The notes: generated from the sequence alone by a model not told the origin. Shown: positions 1 to 5,711, counted from the stretch's first letter. The stretch: DNA of 5,779 bases from an uncultured Sutterella sp. (GCA_900764215.1 CAAFNI010000205.1:1-5779), one strand, 5' to 3'. A program made the numbers and translations.

Positions 1-36
1 GAGTCTCGTGGGCTCGGAGATGTGTATAAGAGACAG
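1..36 (+). other. Residual Illumina Nextera (Tn5) Read-2 adapter, not genomic
   Basis: Bases 3-36 match, from memory, the 34-base Nextera Read-2 transposase adapter exactly. The stretch begins GTCTCGTGGGCTCGG and ends with the 19-bp Tn5 mosaic end AGATGTGTATAAGAGACAG at 18-36. Bases 1-2 could be the end of an index. The adapter points into the window, as expected when a read or contig begins in library adapter and then enters the insert at 37. Its composition also differs from the GC-rich DNA that follows. It should be trimmed and must not be annotated as a natural transposon end. The truncation of the gene next to it is therefore artificial. Confidence 0.97.
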
Positions 37-287
37 ATGCGGAACTGAGCGCCTTCGTCATCGTCGAAGAAGAAAATGCCGTCGCCCTTGAAGGCGTCGA
101 CGACGGGCATGGGAATGCGCTTGTCGACGAGGGGCGACGCGGGAGTGGCGCGTGCGCCGAGGTTGGTGAAGGTGGCGGGACGAATGTTTTCGCGGGTTGG
201 GGCGGTGGCGGCGCAGCCGCTCAGCCAGAGAGCCGCGGCGGCGGAGGCGGAGCCGATGAGCGCGCGGCGCGTGATGAGAACGGGCAT
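37..287 (-). CDS. Putative lipoprotein, N-terminal part only (possible Tat signal)
   Basis: This is the first 83 codons of a gene that runs off the left end into the adapter. The start at 287 is preceded by a clear Shine-Dalgarno GAGGA (296-300) with an 8-nt spacer. The N-terminus carries a lipoprotein signal peptide: an arginine pair in TRRALIG (residues 6-12), an Ala/Leu-rich stretch (13-22) and a lipobox LSGC with the acylated Cys at residue 25. The twin arginine followed by A-L-I resembles a Tat signal, although it lacks the usual Phe. After the Cys comes a low-complexity linker, then a segment with an acidic run FFFDDDEG (residues 72-79). I do not recognise the mature domain, so no function is assigned. 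The protein is expected to be anchored in the outer or inner membrane, facing the periplasm. It is separated by 148 nt from the gene upstream of it (436-2163). That gap shows no strong terminator. A weak possible -10 (TATCCT) lies in it, so the gene may have its own promoter. Confidence 0.75.
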
Positions 288-435
288 TGGATAAGTCCTC
301 ACGGAGATTGCGGTGTTTGTGCGCAGGCGCGAGGACAGGAGGCGTGCCGTCCATGGGCGACGCGATGCCCGTGCCTGTCGGATGAGGATAGCAGATCACA
401 TGCGCGTTCGAGGTTCCATGACGTAAGAAGCGGTT

Positions 436-2163
436 TCAGGGCCATCGCTCGGCCTGCAGCTGTCTTGCCGCCATGTCGGCGGTTTCGAGGAGTGCGTCAA
501 AGAGCGGAACCTGCCAATGCTGACGGGGAAGCGGCGTGCGGGTGAGCGCGATTTCGGCCTCCGAGGCAAAGCGTGCCGGGGCGAGCGACGAGAGCAGCGT
601 CCAGTTGTTGAAAATCCGTTCGCGAGAGGCGTGCAGGATGTCTGCGGACGGGATGGCATCCGACTTGCTGCCGTTTTCGCGATGATCGGCGGGCATCAGG
701 TTCCAGAGGTCGTTGGAGTGAAATCGCGCCCAGGGAAGCATGTGGTCGACGGCAAGCGTCTGCGCCTTGAGGGGCCGACCGCTCCAGACGCATTCGAGGG
801 GGCCGCGAGCAAGCGCGCTCTTGTAGGCGCCTGCGGCGAAGGCGGTGTCCCGGGCGGATTCGGGTGGCATGAGCCGCACGACGATGTCGGCCTGGGTGAA
901 GGCGTTCTCCGCGGCGCTCAGAGCCTCAAAGCGGGCCGAGAGCCTGGCCCACTCGAGGATCAAGCTGTCTTCGAGCCACGGGGCGATGCGGTTGAGTTCG
1001 AGCCAGAGTTCGGCCGGAAAGGCGAGAAGACCGTATCGGTCGATGAGCGAACGGCGTCCGTCAAAGGCGGGGCGCCGCCCGGCGTGCGTGGGCACATGGG
1101 TGAAGATGGGGACTTTATCCTCGTTCTGAATGTACTGCACGGGCCCTTTGAGCGCCGTCGCAACGATGTCGTCAAAGAGCCGACGAAGCAGGTCGGTTTG
1201 CGCCGGCGTGCGTGCGTCGCTTCTCATCAGGGCATCGAAGACGCCGTATTGGCTGCGGCATGCCGCCATGGTGTCCGCCAGCGCCGAACCGAAGCCCAGC
1301 GCCCGGTTTTGATGAATCTGCCTCGGCATGCGTCCGCCGTCCGCGAGCTGCCAGTAGTCCCGGGCCCAGCGTTCGGCGATGAGGCCGAGCGGCAGGAGAG
1401 CCCGGCCGTTTTCAAAGCGCACGCTTCTGGGCATCGTGCGGTTGATGTCGCACAGCGCGCGAAGAAGCGCGAGCTTGTAGGTGGAGGTCTTGACATCCTT
1501 TTCGATGATGCGCCGCAAGCGCCGGTTGCTTTCCTCGCTTTGCGCGTCGCGCAGAAAGACGAAGGAGGCCCAGCGGCATGCGTAGCCGGCCGAACCCGCG
1601 CCTACGCGCACGTCTTCTTGGGCGAGGCGAAAGCCCATGCGCTCAAAGAGCGTGACGTAGTCGAGCGCGTCGCGCGTGAAGGTCTTGCGGTCCGGTTCGC
1701 CCTTGTGGTCAAGCGGCACGCAGACGATCAGCGTGCCTTTGGGTGCGGTTGCGCGCTCCATGAAGCAGGCGGCTTCGTAGAGCTCGTGTTCGGAGAGGTG
1801 CTGCAGGACTCCGCAGGCGTAGACGGCGTCAAAGCGCGGGCGGCGTGCAAGGAACGCGTCTTCGGACGCCTTGTCGGGCGGAAGGGTGAGATGCGAGAAG
1901 ACGGGCGACTGTGCGCCGAGTTCGGAGCGGGCTTTTTCCCCGGCGAGTTCAAGCAATGCTTCGCTACCGTCGGTCGCCTCGACAAAGGCCCCCGAGGCGG
2001 CCATGAAGCGCGCGTCGCGCCCCGAGTCGCATCCGAGCTCCAGAACGCGGCTTCCCTTGGGTATCCATCGGGCGAGAAGCGCCTGAATGTCGTGTGCTGA
2101 GATGGTCTCGTAGCACTCGTAGAATGCGGCGGCTCGGGTTTCGTAGGCGGGCGGCATCGGCAT
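436..2163 (-). CDS. Class I SAM-methyltransferase / HNH endonuclease fusion protein
   Basis: This 575-residue protein has two recognisable domains. Residues about 15-205 are a Rossmann-fold methyltransferase. SAM-binding motif I is VLELGCDSGRD (40-50), an acidic position lies in ATDGS (D65), FDAVYACGVLQHL (111-123) sits at the motif IV position, and GTLIVCVP (143-150) follows. No [DNS]PP[YFW] motif is present, so it does not look like an N6-adenine or N4-cytosine DNA methyltransferase. It resembles the small-molecule and tRNA methyltransferase type. Residues about 455-510 are an HNH domain: CVWSGRPL (458-465), VDHMLPW (D473, H474), NDLWNL (N484, N488) and N497 with K500. The middle, about 206-455, contains a conserved-looking STYKLALLRALCDI (227-240) and no domain I can name. 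The start is supported by GAGGAG (2169-2174) five bases upstream. The gene lies 9 nt after the dehydrogenase gene, with the upstream stop codon inside the Shine-Dalgarno, so the two are very likely co-transcribed. I recall similar methyltransferase plus HNH proteins annotated in other bacteria but cannot name a characterised one. Function is unknown; a role in defence or nucleic-acid processing is inference. Confidence 0.88.
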   Translation of the reverse strand: MPMPPAYETRAAAFYECYETISAHDIQALLARWIPKGSRVLELGCDSGRDARFMAASGAFVEATDGSEALLELAGEKARSELGAQSPVFSHLTLPPDKASEDAFLARRPRFDAVYACGVLQHLSEHELYEAACFMERATAPKGTLIVCVPLDHKGEPDRKTFTRDALDYVTLFERMGFRLAQEDVRVGAGSAGYACRWASFVFLRDAQSEESNRRLRRIIEKDVKTSTYKLALLRALCDINRTMPRSVRFENGRALLPLGLIAERWARDYWQLADGGRMPRQIHQNRALGFGSALADTMAACRSQYGVFDALMRSDARTPAQTDLLRRLFDDIVATALKGPVQYIQNEDKVPIFTHVPTHAGRRPAFDGRRSLIDRYGLLAFPAELWLELNRIAPWLEDSLILEWARLSARFEALSAAENAFTQADIVVRLMPPESARDTAFAAGAYKSALARGPLECVWSGRPLKAQTLAVDHMLPWARFHSNDLWNLMPADHRENGSKSDAIPSADILHASRERIFNNWTLLSSLAPARFASEAEIALTRTPLPRQHWQVPLFDALLETADMAARQLQAERWP

Positions 2164-2168
2164 GGCGA

Positions 2169-2175
2169 CTCCTCA
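2169..2175 (-). promoter_or_regulatory. Shine-Dalgarno overlapping the upstream stop codon (translational coupling)
   Basis: On the minus strand the stop TGA of the dehydrogenase (2173-2175) is part of TGAGGAG, whose GAGGAG sits five bases before the ATG at 2163. Ribosomes ending on the first gene stop on the initiation signal of the second. This supports one mRNA and coupled translation. It also decides the start: the in-frame ATG two codons later (2157) would have an 11-nt spacer. Confidence 0.75.
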
Positions 2176-3609
2176 GAGCTCGACGATGCGGCCGGGATTG
2201 AGGCGGTTGTCGGGGTCGAAGGCAAGCTTCAGGGCCCGCATGGCGGAGAGCTCTTCCGAGGTTTTGGCCAGCCTGAGTTCGTGCGTCTTGAGGCTCCCGA
2301 CGCCGTGTTCCGCCGCAATCGAGCCGCCTTCGGCGAGCACGCGGTCGTGTACGAGCCTGTGGACGGCTTCCTCATGCGCAAAGGCAACGCGGGCGGGGCC
2401 GACGTTGAAGTGCAGATTGCCGTCGCCGTAGTGTCCGAAGATCGAGGGCTCCACGCCGGGAAAGGCCGCCCGCAGGGCGTCGCTCGTTTCCCGGATGAAG
2501 CGGGCGAGGCTCGAGCGCGGCACGCTGATGTCGTGCTTGACGTTGCCGCCCTCGCGCTTGACGGCGGAGGGAATGGTCTCGCGGCAGCGCCAGAACGCTT
2601 CGCGGTCCGATTCGCTTCGGCTGACGGCGCCGTCGAGAAGCAGCCCCGCCTCGAGCAGCGGCGCGAGCACGCCTTCGATCGCTTCGGACGATGCGTCGGC
2701 ATCTCTGAGCCAGTCGGAGACGTCAAGGAGAACCTGCCAGTCCGAAACCGGGACGGGCGGCCTCAGGCCCGTGACGTCGGCGAGCGAGGCGAGCGGCGTG
2801 CGGCCGATGAGCTCAAACGCCGTGAGTCCCGGACCGAAGGCCGATTCGAGCGTTTCAAAGAGCGTCTCGACGTCGTCGAGACGCCTGAGGGAGAGCCAGG
2901 CGGAGACGATGGAGCGGGGCATCGGCTCAAGCGACAGGACGGCTTCGGTGATGATGCCGAGAGTGCCCTCGGATCCGACGAAGACATCGCGAAGGCTGTA
3001 GCCCGAATTGTCCTTTCGCAGTCCCTTCATGAGGTCGAGCACCTCGCCCGAGGCGAGCACGACCTTGAGGCCGAGCACCTGGCGGCGCGCCATGCCGTAG
3101 CGCAGAACGTGCACGCCGCCCGCATTGGCGGCGATGACGCCGCCGATCTGGCATGAGCCTTCGGCGGCGAGCGAAAGGGCGAGAAGGCGGCCGGCATCCG
3201 ATGCGGCCTTTTGAGCATCCTGCAGCACGACGCCCGCCTCAAGCGCAATCGTGTTGTTGACGGCGTCGAGCTTGAGGATCCGCTTCATGCGGCCGAGCTG
3301 AAGGATGAGCGTGCGGCGCGAGAGGGACTCGGGCGCGCCGGGCTCGGGCGTCGCGCCGCCGACGTTGCTGGTGTTGCCGCCCTGGGCGATGACGGCGAGG
3401 CCGTACCGGGCGGCGACCTTCAGGACGCGGGAAACCTCTTCGGTCGAGGCGGGCCGCACGACGGCGAGCGCCTCTCCCTGCCGTCGGCCCCGGCCGTCGA
3501 GGGCAGCCGCGCGCACGTCGGCCGGATCGGTGACGACGCCGGCTTCTCCCGCGGCGGAGCGCAGCGCATCGAAAATTTCTCGTTCTGAAATGGCTTGAGT
3601 GAGCGGCAT
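2173..3609 (-). CDS. FAD-binding D-2-hydroxyacid dehydrogenase (D-2-hydroxyglutarate / D-lactate dehydrogenase type)
   Basis: This is a member of the VAO/PCMH flavoprotein family (GlcD, DLD, D2HGDH group). Such enzymes oxidise D-2-hydroxyacids to 2-oxoacids with FAD, usually passing electrons to the quinone pool or an electron-transfer flavoprotein. The 478 residues from the ATG at 3609 fit the family length. The FAD-binding PCMH domain covers about residues 45-230, with VVRPASTEEV (50-59), QGGNTSNVGG (76-85), IGGVIAANAGG (155-165) and GSEGTLGIITEA (212-223). The C-terminal FAD-oxidase domain has KHDISVP (358-364), GHYGDGNLHFNV (392-403), EHGVGSLK (434-441) and NPGRI (471-475). The metal and substrate residues known from human D2HGDH (two His and an Asn in the GDGNLH motif, then Glu-His) are all present here as H393, H400, N402, E434 and H435, so the enzyme looks active. 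The substrate cannot be fixed between D-2-hydroxyglutarate, D-lactate and glycolate. The frame continues upstream to a TTG at 3642, which is an alternative start. It is the first gene of a two-gene unit with the methyltransferase-HNH gene. Confidence 0.9.
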   Translation of the reverse strand: MPLTQAISEREIFDALRSAAGEAGVVTDPADVRAAALDGRGRRQGEALAVVRPASTEEVSRVLKVAARYGLAVIAQGGNTSNVGGATPEPGAPESLSRRTLILQLGRMKRILKLDAVNNTIALEAGVVLQDAQKAASDAGRLLALSLAAEGSCQIGGVIAANAGGVHVLRYGMARRQVLGLKVVLASGEVLDLMKGLRKDNSGYSLRDVFVGSEGTLGIITEAVLSLEPMPRSIVSAWLSLRRLDDVETLFETLESAFGPGLTAFELIGRTPLASLADVTGLRPPVPVSDWQVLLDVSDWLRDADASSEAIEGVLAPLLEAGLLLDGAVSRSESDREAFWRCRETIPSAVKREGGNVKHDISVPRSSLARFIRETSDALRAAFPGVEPSIFGHYGDGNLHFNVGPARVAFAHEEAVHRLVHDRVLAEGGSIAAEHGVGSLKTHELRLAKTSEELSAMRALKLAFDPDNRLNPGRIVEL

Positions 3610-3641
3610 GAGAGGGAAGCGTTGAGTGAATGGTGCTTCCA

Positions 3642-3652
3642 ATCATACCTTT
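3642..3652 (-). promoter_or_regulatory. Ambiguous site: -10-like TATGAT, or Shine-Dalgarno for a TTG start
   Basis: On the minus strand the sequence AAAGGTATGATTGG can be read two ways. TATGAT (3642-3647) is one base from the sigma-70 -10 consensus and would start RNA near 3635, leaving a short leader before the ATG at 3609; no good -35 is seen. Alternatively AAAGG (3648-3652) is a Shine-Dalgarno five bases before an in-frame TTG at 3642, which would add 11 residues to the dehydrogenase. The ATG at 3609 has no visible Shine-Dalgarno. I favour the ATG because the 11-residue extension looks unstructured. Confidence 0.3.
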
Positions 3653-3684
3653 GCGCGAAGGAGCCGGGGCGTGCGCCGGAGCCG

Positions 3685-3706
3685 GAAGGACGACTGCGGG
3701 TCCTTC
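3685..3706. repeat. Small inverted repeat, 7-bp stem
   Basis: GAAGGAC (3685-3691) and GTCCTTC (3700-3706) are perfect inverted copies around an 8-nt loop. The repeat lies between the adk terminator and the dehydrogenase gene, so it would fall in or near the dehydrogenase promoter or leader. It has no T-tract on the minus strand. It could be a protein-binding site or chance in GC-rich DNA; no function is assigned. Confidence 0.35.
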
Positions 3707-3717
3707 GGGTGCTTTTC

Positions 3718-3753
3718 AAAGCAAAGAGCCCGAAGCAGCGGGGCTTCGGGCTC
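3718..3753 (-). terminator. Intrinsic (Rho-independent) terminator of adk
   Basis: A perfect 11-bp stem, GAGCCCGAAGC (3726-3736) with GCTTCGGGCTC (3743-3753), encloses a 6-nt loop. On the minus strand it is followed at once by a T-rich tract TTTGCTTT (3718-3725). The stem begins 25 nt after the adk stop codon, the usual place for a terminator. It separates the adk transcript from the dehydrogenase-methyltransferase/HNH unit, which therefore needs its own promoter or read-through. Confidence 0.88.
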
Positions 3754-3778
3754 GGAGGGGCGTCGGAAAAGCGCGGAA

Positions 3779-4432
3779 TTACTTGAGCGCTTCGAAGACG
3801 CGGGCCGTGATGGCGTCGATGGCGCCGAGGCCGGAGATGGCGCGATACTTCGGCGCCGTCTTGTCGCCGGACTTGGCGAGATCGCTGTAGAAGCCGACGA
3901 GGGCTTCCGTCTGGCTGTGGTAGACGTCAAGACGCTTGCGAACGACTTCCTCGCGGTCGTCGTCGCGCTGGATGAGCGGATCGCCCGTCACGTCGTCCTT
4001 GCCTTCGACCTTGGGCGGGTTGTACTTGATGTGGTACGTGCGGTCCGAGGCCGGGTCGACGCGGCGGCCGGACATGCGTTCGACGATTTCGGCGTCGGGC
4101 ACCTGAATCTCGAGAACGAAGTCGATCGGAATGCCGGCGGCCTGCAGGGCTTCGGCCTGCGGAATCGTGCGGGGGAAGCCGTCGAAAAGCGCGCCGTTGA
4201 CGGCGTCGGGCTGCGTCAGGCGATCCTTGACGAGACCGATGATGATGTCGTCGGAGACGAGCTGACCCTTGTCCATCACGGCTTTGGCGGCCAGACCGAG
4301 CGGAGTGCCCGCCTTGACGGCGGCGCGAAGCATGTCGCCCGTGGAGATCTGGGGAATGCCGAACTTTTCGCAGATGAACTTGGCCTGCGTGCCCTTGCCG
4401 GCACCGGGAGGCCCAATCAGAATCAGACGCAT
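3779..4432 (-). CDS. adk: Adenylate kinase
   Basis: Cytosolic enzyme catalysing ATP + AMP to 2 ADP, essential for nucleotide balance. The 217 residues match the long-form bacterial family (about 214-218). The P-loop GPPGAGKGT is at 7-15, STGDMLR at 30-36 forms the AMP site, and DGFPRT is at 84-89. Arginines known in the E. coli enzyme fall at the same numbers: R36, R88, R123, R156 and R167. The LID domain (about 122-159) reads GRRVDPASDRTYH and then NPPKVEGKDDVTG. It has no cysteines, so it is the non-zinc LID type. The start at 4432 gives the canonical MRLILIGPPG and has Shine-Dalgarno AAGGA (4441-4445) with an 8-nt spacer; a longer in-frame ATG at 4456 adds eight residues with no family support. 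A promoter candidate lies about 85 bases upstream and a strong terminator follows. The kdsB-adk order is common in Burkholderiales. Confidence 0.98.
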   Translation of the reverse strand: MRLILIGPPGAGKGTQAKFICEKFGIPQISTGDMLRAAVKAGTPLGLAAKAVMDKGQLVSDDIIIGLVKDRLTQPDAVNGALFDGFPRTIPQAEALQAAGIPIDFVLEIQVPDAEIVERMSGRRVDPASDRTYHIKYNPPKVEGKDDVTGDPLIQRDDDREEVVRKRLDVYHSQTEALVGFYSDLAKSGDKTAPKYRAISGLGAIDAITARVFEALK

Positions 4433-4516
4433 TGGAATGTTCCTTCGATGATGCAATGAATGACGCCGGATCTTGCCGGCGGCCTGCCGTCCGGGGGAAC
4501 GGCGGTGGATAAGCAG

Positions 4517-4545
4517 ATTTTATCCCGAAATCCCGTGAAGTCCAA
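4517..4545 (-). promoter_or_regulatory. Candidate sigma-70 promoter of adk
   Basis: On the minus strand, TTGGAC (4540-4545) and TAAAAT (4517-4522) are separated by exactly 17 bases. The -10 matches consensus at 5 of 6 positions and the -35 is weak (TTG only). This is the most AT-rich patch of the 157-nt gap. Transcription would start near 4510, giving a leader of about 78 nt. The leader contains a small 5-bp hairpin (4486-4490 with 4499-4503). Confidence 0.5.
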
Positions 4546-4550
4546 GAAGA

Positions 4551-4571
4551 CGGCCCTGCCGCAGGCGGCCG
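4551..4571 (-). terminator. Possible terminator or attenuator after kdsB
   Basis: The minus strand folds as CGGC/GCCG plus CCTG/CAGG with a two-base bulge and a CGG loop, then runs into TCTTCTT. The T-tract is broken, so termination may be partial. It lies 18 nt after the kdsB stop and just before the adk promoter candidate, the right place to separate the two transcripts. Confidence 0.35.
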
Positions 4572-4589
4572 GACCGAACGGTTGCGCGA

Positions 4590-5360
4590 TCAGGCGGAGG
4601 GGTTTTCGGCAAAGCGCGTGCGCACGCGGTCGAGATCCTCCTGCGTGTCGACGCCCGCCGGAAGGGCGGCGTCAAGCACCTTGACGGCGATGCGTTCGCC
4701 GTAGTAGAGGGCGCGAAGCTGCTCAAGGCTCTCGAGCTTTTCGAGGGGCGCCTGGGGCAGCGTCGGAAAGCGGCGCAGGAAGCCGGCCCGATAGGCGTAG
4801 AGGCCGAGATGGTGGAGCGGGGCGAAGCCTTCTGGCAGGCAGTCCCTTCGCACGCGGAAGTGGTCTCGGGGCCACGGAATCGGCGCGCGGGAGAAGGTGA
4901 GCGCCGTGCCGCGGTCGTCAAGCACGACCTTGACGACGTTGGGATTGAAGAAGCTCTCGACGTCGTGGATGGTGTGGGCCGCCGTCGCCATGGCGCAGTC
5001 GGGGCGCGAGGCGAGCAGGCCGGCGACGTCGCGGATGACGTCAAGCGGCATCAGCGGCTCGTCGCCCTGCAGGTTGACGACGATCTCGTCGTCGGCGAGG
5101 CCGAGCCTTGCGACCGCCTCGGCTAGGCGGTCGGTGCCCGTCGGGTGATGGGAATCGGTCATGATCACGTCAAGGCCTGCGGCCGAGCAGGCTTCGTGAA
5201 CGAGGGCGTCGTCCACGGCCACGACAACGCGGTCGGCGCCGCAGGAGAGGGCGCGCTCCGCCACTCGAACGATCATTGGCTTGCCGCAGATGTCGGCAAG
5301 CGGCTTGTCGGGAAGGCGCGAGGATTTGAGGCGCGCCGGAATGATCACGGTAAAGGACAT
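4590..5360 (-). CDS. kdsB: 3-deoxy-manno-octulosonate cytidylyltransferase (CMP-Kdo synthetase)
   Basis: Cytosolic enzyme that activates Kdo with CTP to CMP-Kdo, the donor for the inner core of lipopolysaccharide. Its presence marks a Gram-negative outer membrane. The 256 residues are near the family length of about 250. The nucleotide-binding start is IIPARLKSSRLPDKPL (6-21) with R10 and K19. Then come VAVDDA (47-52), HPTGTDRLAE (72-81), VNLQGDEP (95-102), TFSRAPIPWPRD (155-166), HLGLYAYR (184-191), EKLESLEQLRALYYG (207-221) and GVDTQEDLDRVR (236-247). D100 and D238 correspond to the Mg-binding aspartates described for the E. coli enzyme. The start at 5360 has GAGG (5366-5369) five bases upstream; an in-frame ATG 14 codons earlier lies inside the preceding gene. 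The gene follows the Trm112-like gene by 7 nt, a pairing seen widely in proteobacteria, often with lpxK. Confidence 0.98.
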   Translation of the reverse strand: MSFTVIIPARLKSSRLPDKPLADICGKPMIVRVAERALSCGADRVVVAVDDALVHEACSAAGLDVIMTDSHHPTGTDRLAEAVARLGLADDEIVVNLQGDEPLMPLDVIRDVAGLLASRPDCAMATAAHTIHDVESFFNPNVVKVVLDDRGTALTFSRAPIPWPRDHFRVRRDCLPEGFAPLHHLGLYAYRAGFLRRFPTLPQAPLEKLESLEQLRALYYGERIAVKVLDAALPAGVDTQEDLDRVRTRFAENPSA

Positions 5361-5365
5361 GAGAA

Positions 5366-5370
5366 CCTCA
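5366..5370 (-). promoter_or_regulatory. Shine-Dalgarno of kdsB overlapping the upstream stop codon
   Basis: The TGA stop of the Trm112-like gene (5368-5370) is the start of TGAGG, which is the Shine-Dalgarno five bases before the kdsB ATG. This implies coupled translation of the two genes from one mRNA. The layout is the same as at 2169-2175. Confidence 0.7.
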
Positions 5371-5586
5371 CTTGGGATCGAGCGCGGCCGAGCGTTCGGC
5401 ATAGTGGCGGGCTTCGTTGTCGCTCAGGCTTCGGGCGGCGTTGCGAAGCATCACGGGAATGTCGTGGCGGACTTCAAAGGCGAGGCGGCATCGCGGGCAG
5501 ACGAGCTCGCGGCGCTCGCCGTCGCCCTGCAGAAGCCCGCCCTTGCAGACGGGGCAGACGATCATGTCGTTGAGTTTGGCGGACAT
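5368..5586 (-). CDS. Trm112 family small zinc-binding protein
   Basis: A 72-residue protein of the Trm112/YcaR family. Two Cys pairs, CPVC (11-14) and CPRC (30-33), form a probable zinc knuckle, and the family signature DIPVML (42-47) follows. In eukaryotes and archaea Trm112 is an activating partner of several methyltransferases. The role of the bacterial version next to kdsB is less clear. It is the first gene of the unit with kdsB. I chose the ATG at 5586, which has a GAG five bases upstream and gives MSAKLNDMIVCPVC. An in-frame ATG at 5598 would add four residues, but its AAAGGG abuts the codon with no spacer. In many Burkholderiales lpxK precedes this gene. Here the upstream DNA is noncoding and AT-rich to the window end. 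Confidence 0.93.
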   Translation of the reverse strand: MSAKLNDMIVCPVCKGGLLQGDGERRELVCPRCRLAFEVRHDIPVMLRNAARSLSDNEARHYAERSAALDPK

Positions 5587-5672
5587 TGTTCTCAGCATCC
5601 CTTTCGTAAAGGATTAAAAGAAGCATTTTACCGCCCGGGCGCTGCCCAAGGCGAAAGACAGCAGGGCGAACG

Positions 5673-5701
5673 CTTACACATTGAGACTTGACAAATGCCA
5701 A
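5673..5701 (-). promoter_or_regulatory. Candidate sigma-70 promoter of the Trm112-kdsB unit
   Basis: On the minus strand, TTGGCA (5696-5701; 5 of 6 matches) and TGTAAG (5673-5678; 4 of 6) are 17 bases apart. Upstream of the -35 on the same strand is a roughly 78-nt tract of very low GC that could act as an UP element. RNA would start near 5666 with a leader of about 80 nt. The leader includes a 10-bp palindrome CGCCCGGGCG (5632-5641). Confidence 0.5.
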
Positions 5702-5711
5702 TCCCTATAAA
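5681..5711 (+). promoter_or_regulatory. Possible divergent plus-strand promoter
   Basis: TTGAGA (5681-5686) and TATAAA (5706-5711) each match consensus at 5 of 6 positions but are 19 bases apart, the upper limit of spacing. The pair overlaps the minus-strand promoter candidate. A second weaker pair, TTGATT (5736-5741) and TAGACT (5759-5764) with a 17-base spacer, lies further right. Either would read out of the window, suggesting a divergent gene beyond 5779. AT-rich DNA gives such matches by chance. Confidence 0.3.

Noticed and set aside
18..36. Tn5 mosaic end, as evidence of a natural transposon
   Set aside because: It is embedded in the complete Nextera adapter at the exact contig edge, so it is a library artefact.
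288..435. Possible small gene or terminator between the methyltransferase-HNH gene and the lipoprotein gene
   Set aside because: No frame with a start and ribosome site stands out, and only a 4-bp GGGC/GCCC pairing (356-371) without a T-tract was found.
517..2100. A 527-codon open frame on the plus strand, opposite the methyltransferase-HNH gene
   Set aside because: Its product is rich in Gly, Arg and Ala with no recognisable motifs. It is the shadow of a GC-rich gene; the minus-strand frame carries clear methyltransferase and HNH motifs and a good ribosome site.
3685..3715. The 7-bp hairpin followed by CTTTTC as a plus-strand terminator
   Set aside because: No plus-strand gene ends near it, the T-run is short and set back from the stem, and a much better terminator for adk lies next to it on the minus strand.
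2281..4459. Long plus-strand frames of 291 and 277 codons (2281-3156 and 3626-4459)
   Set aside because: They lie antisense to the dehydrogenase and to adk, contain no family motifs, and are expected in high-GC DNA.
5368..5586. Trm112-like protein as activator of the methyltransferase-HNH protein
   Set aside because: Trm112 proteins do activate methyltransferases in eukaryotes and archaea, but this gene belongs to the conserved kdsB block and is separated from the fusion gene by three genes and a strong terminator. Nothing in the sequence links them.
5474..5701. A 75-codon minus-strand frame overlapping the Trm112-like gene
   Set aside because: It is out of frame with the conserved CPVC/CPRC protein, spans the promoter candidate, and has no recognisable product.
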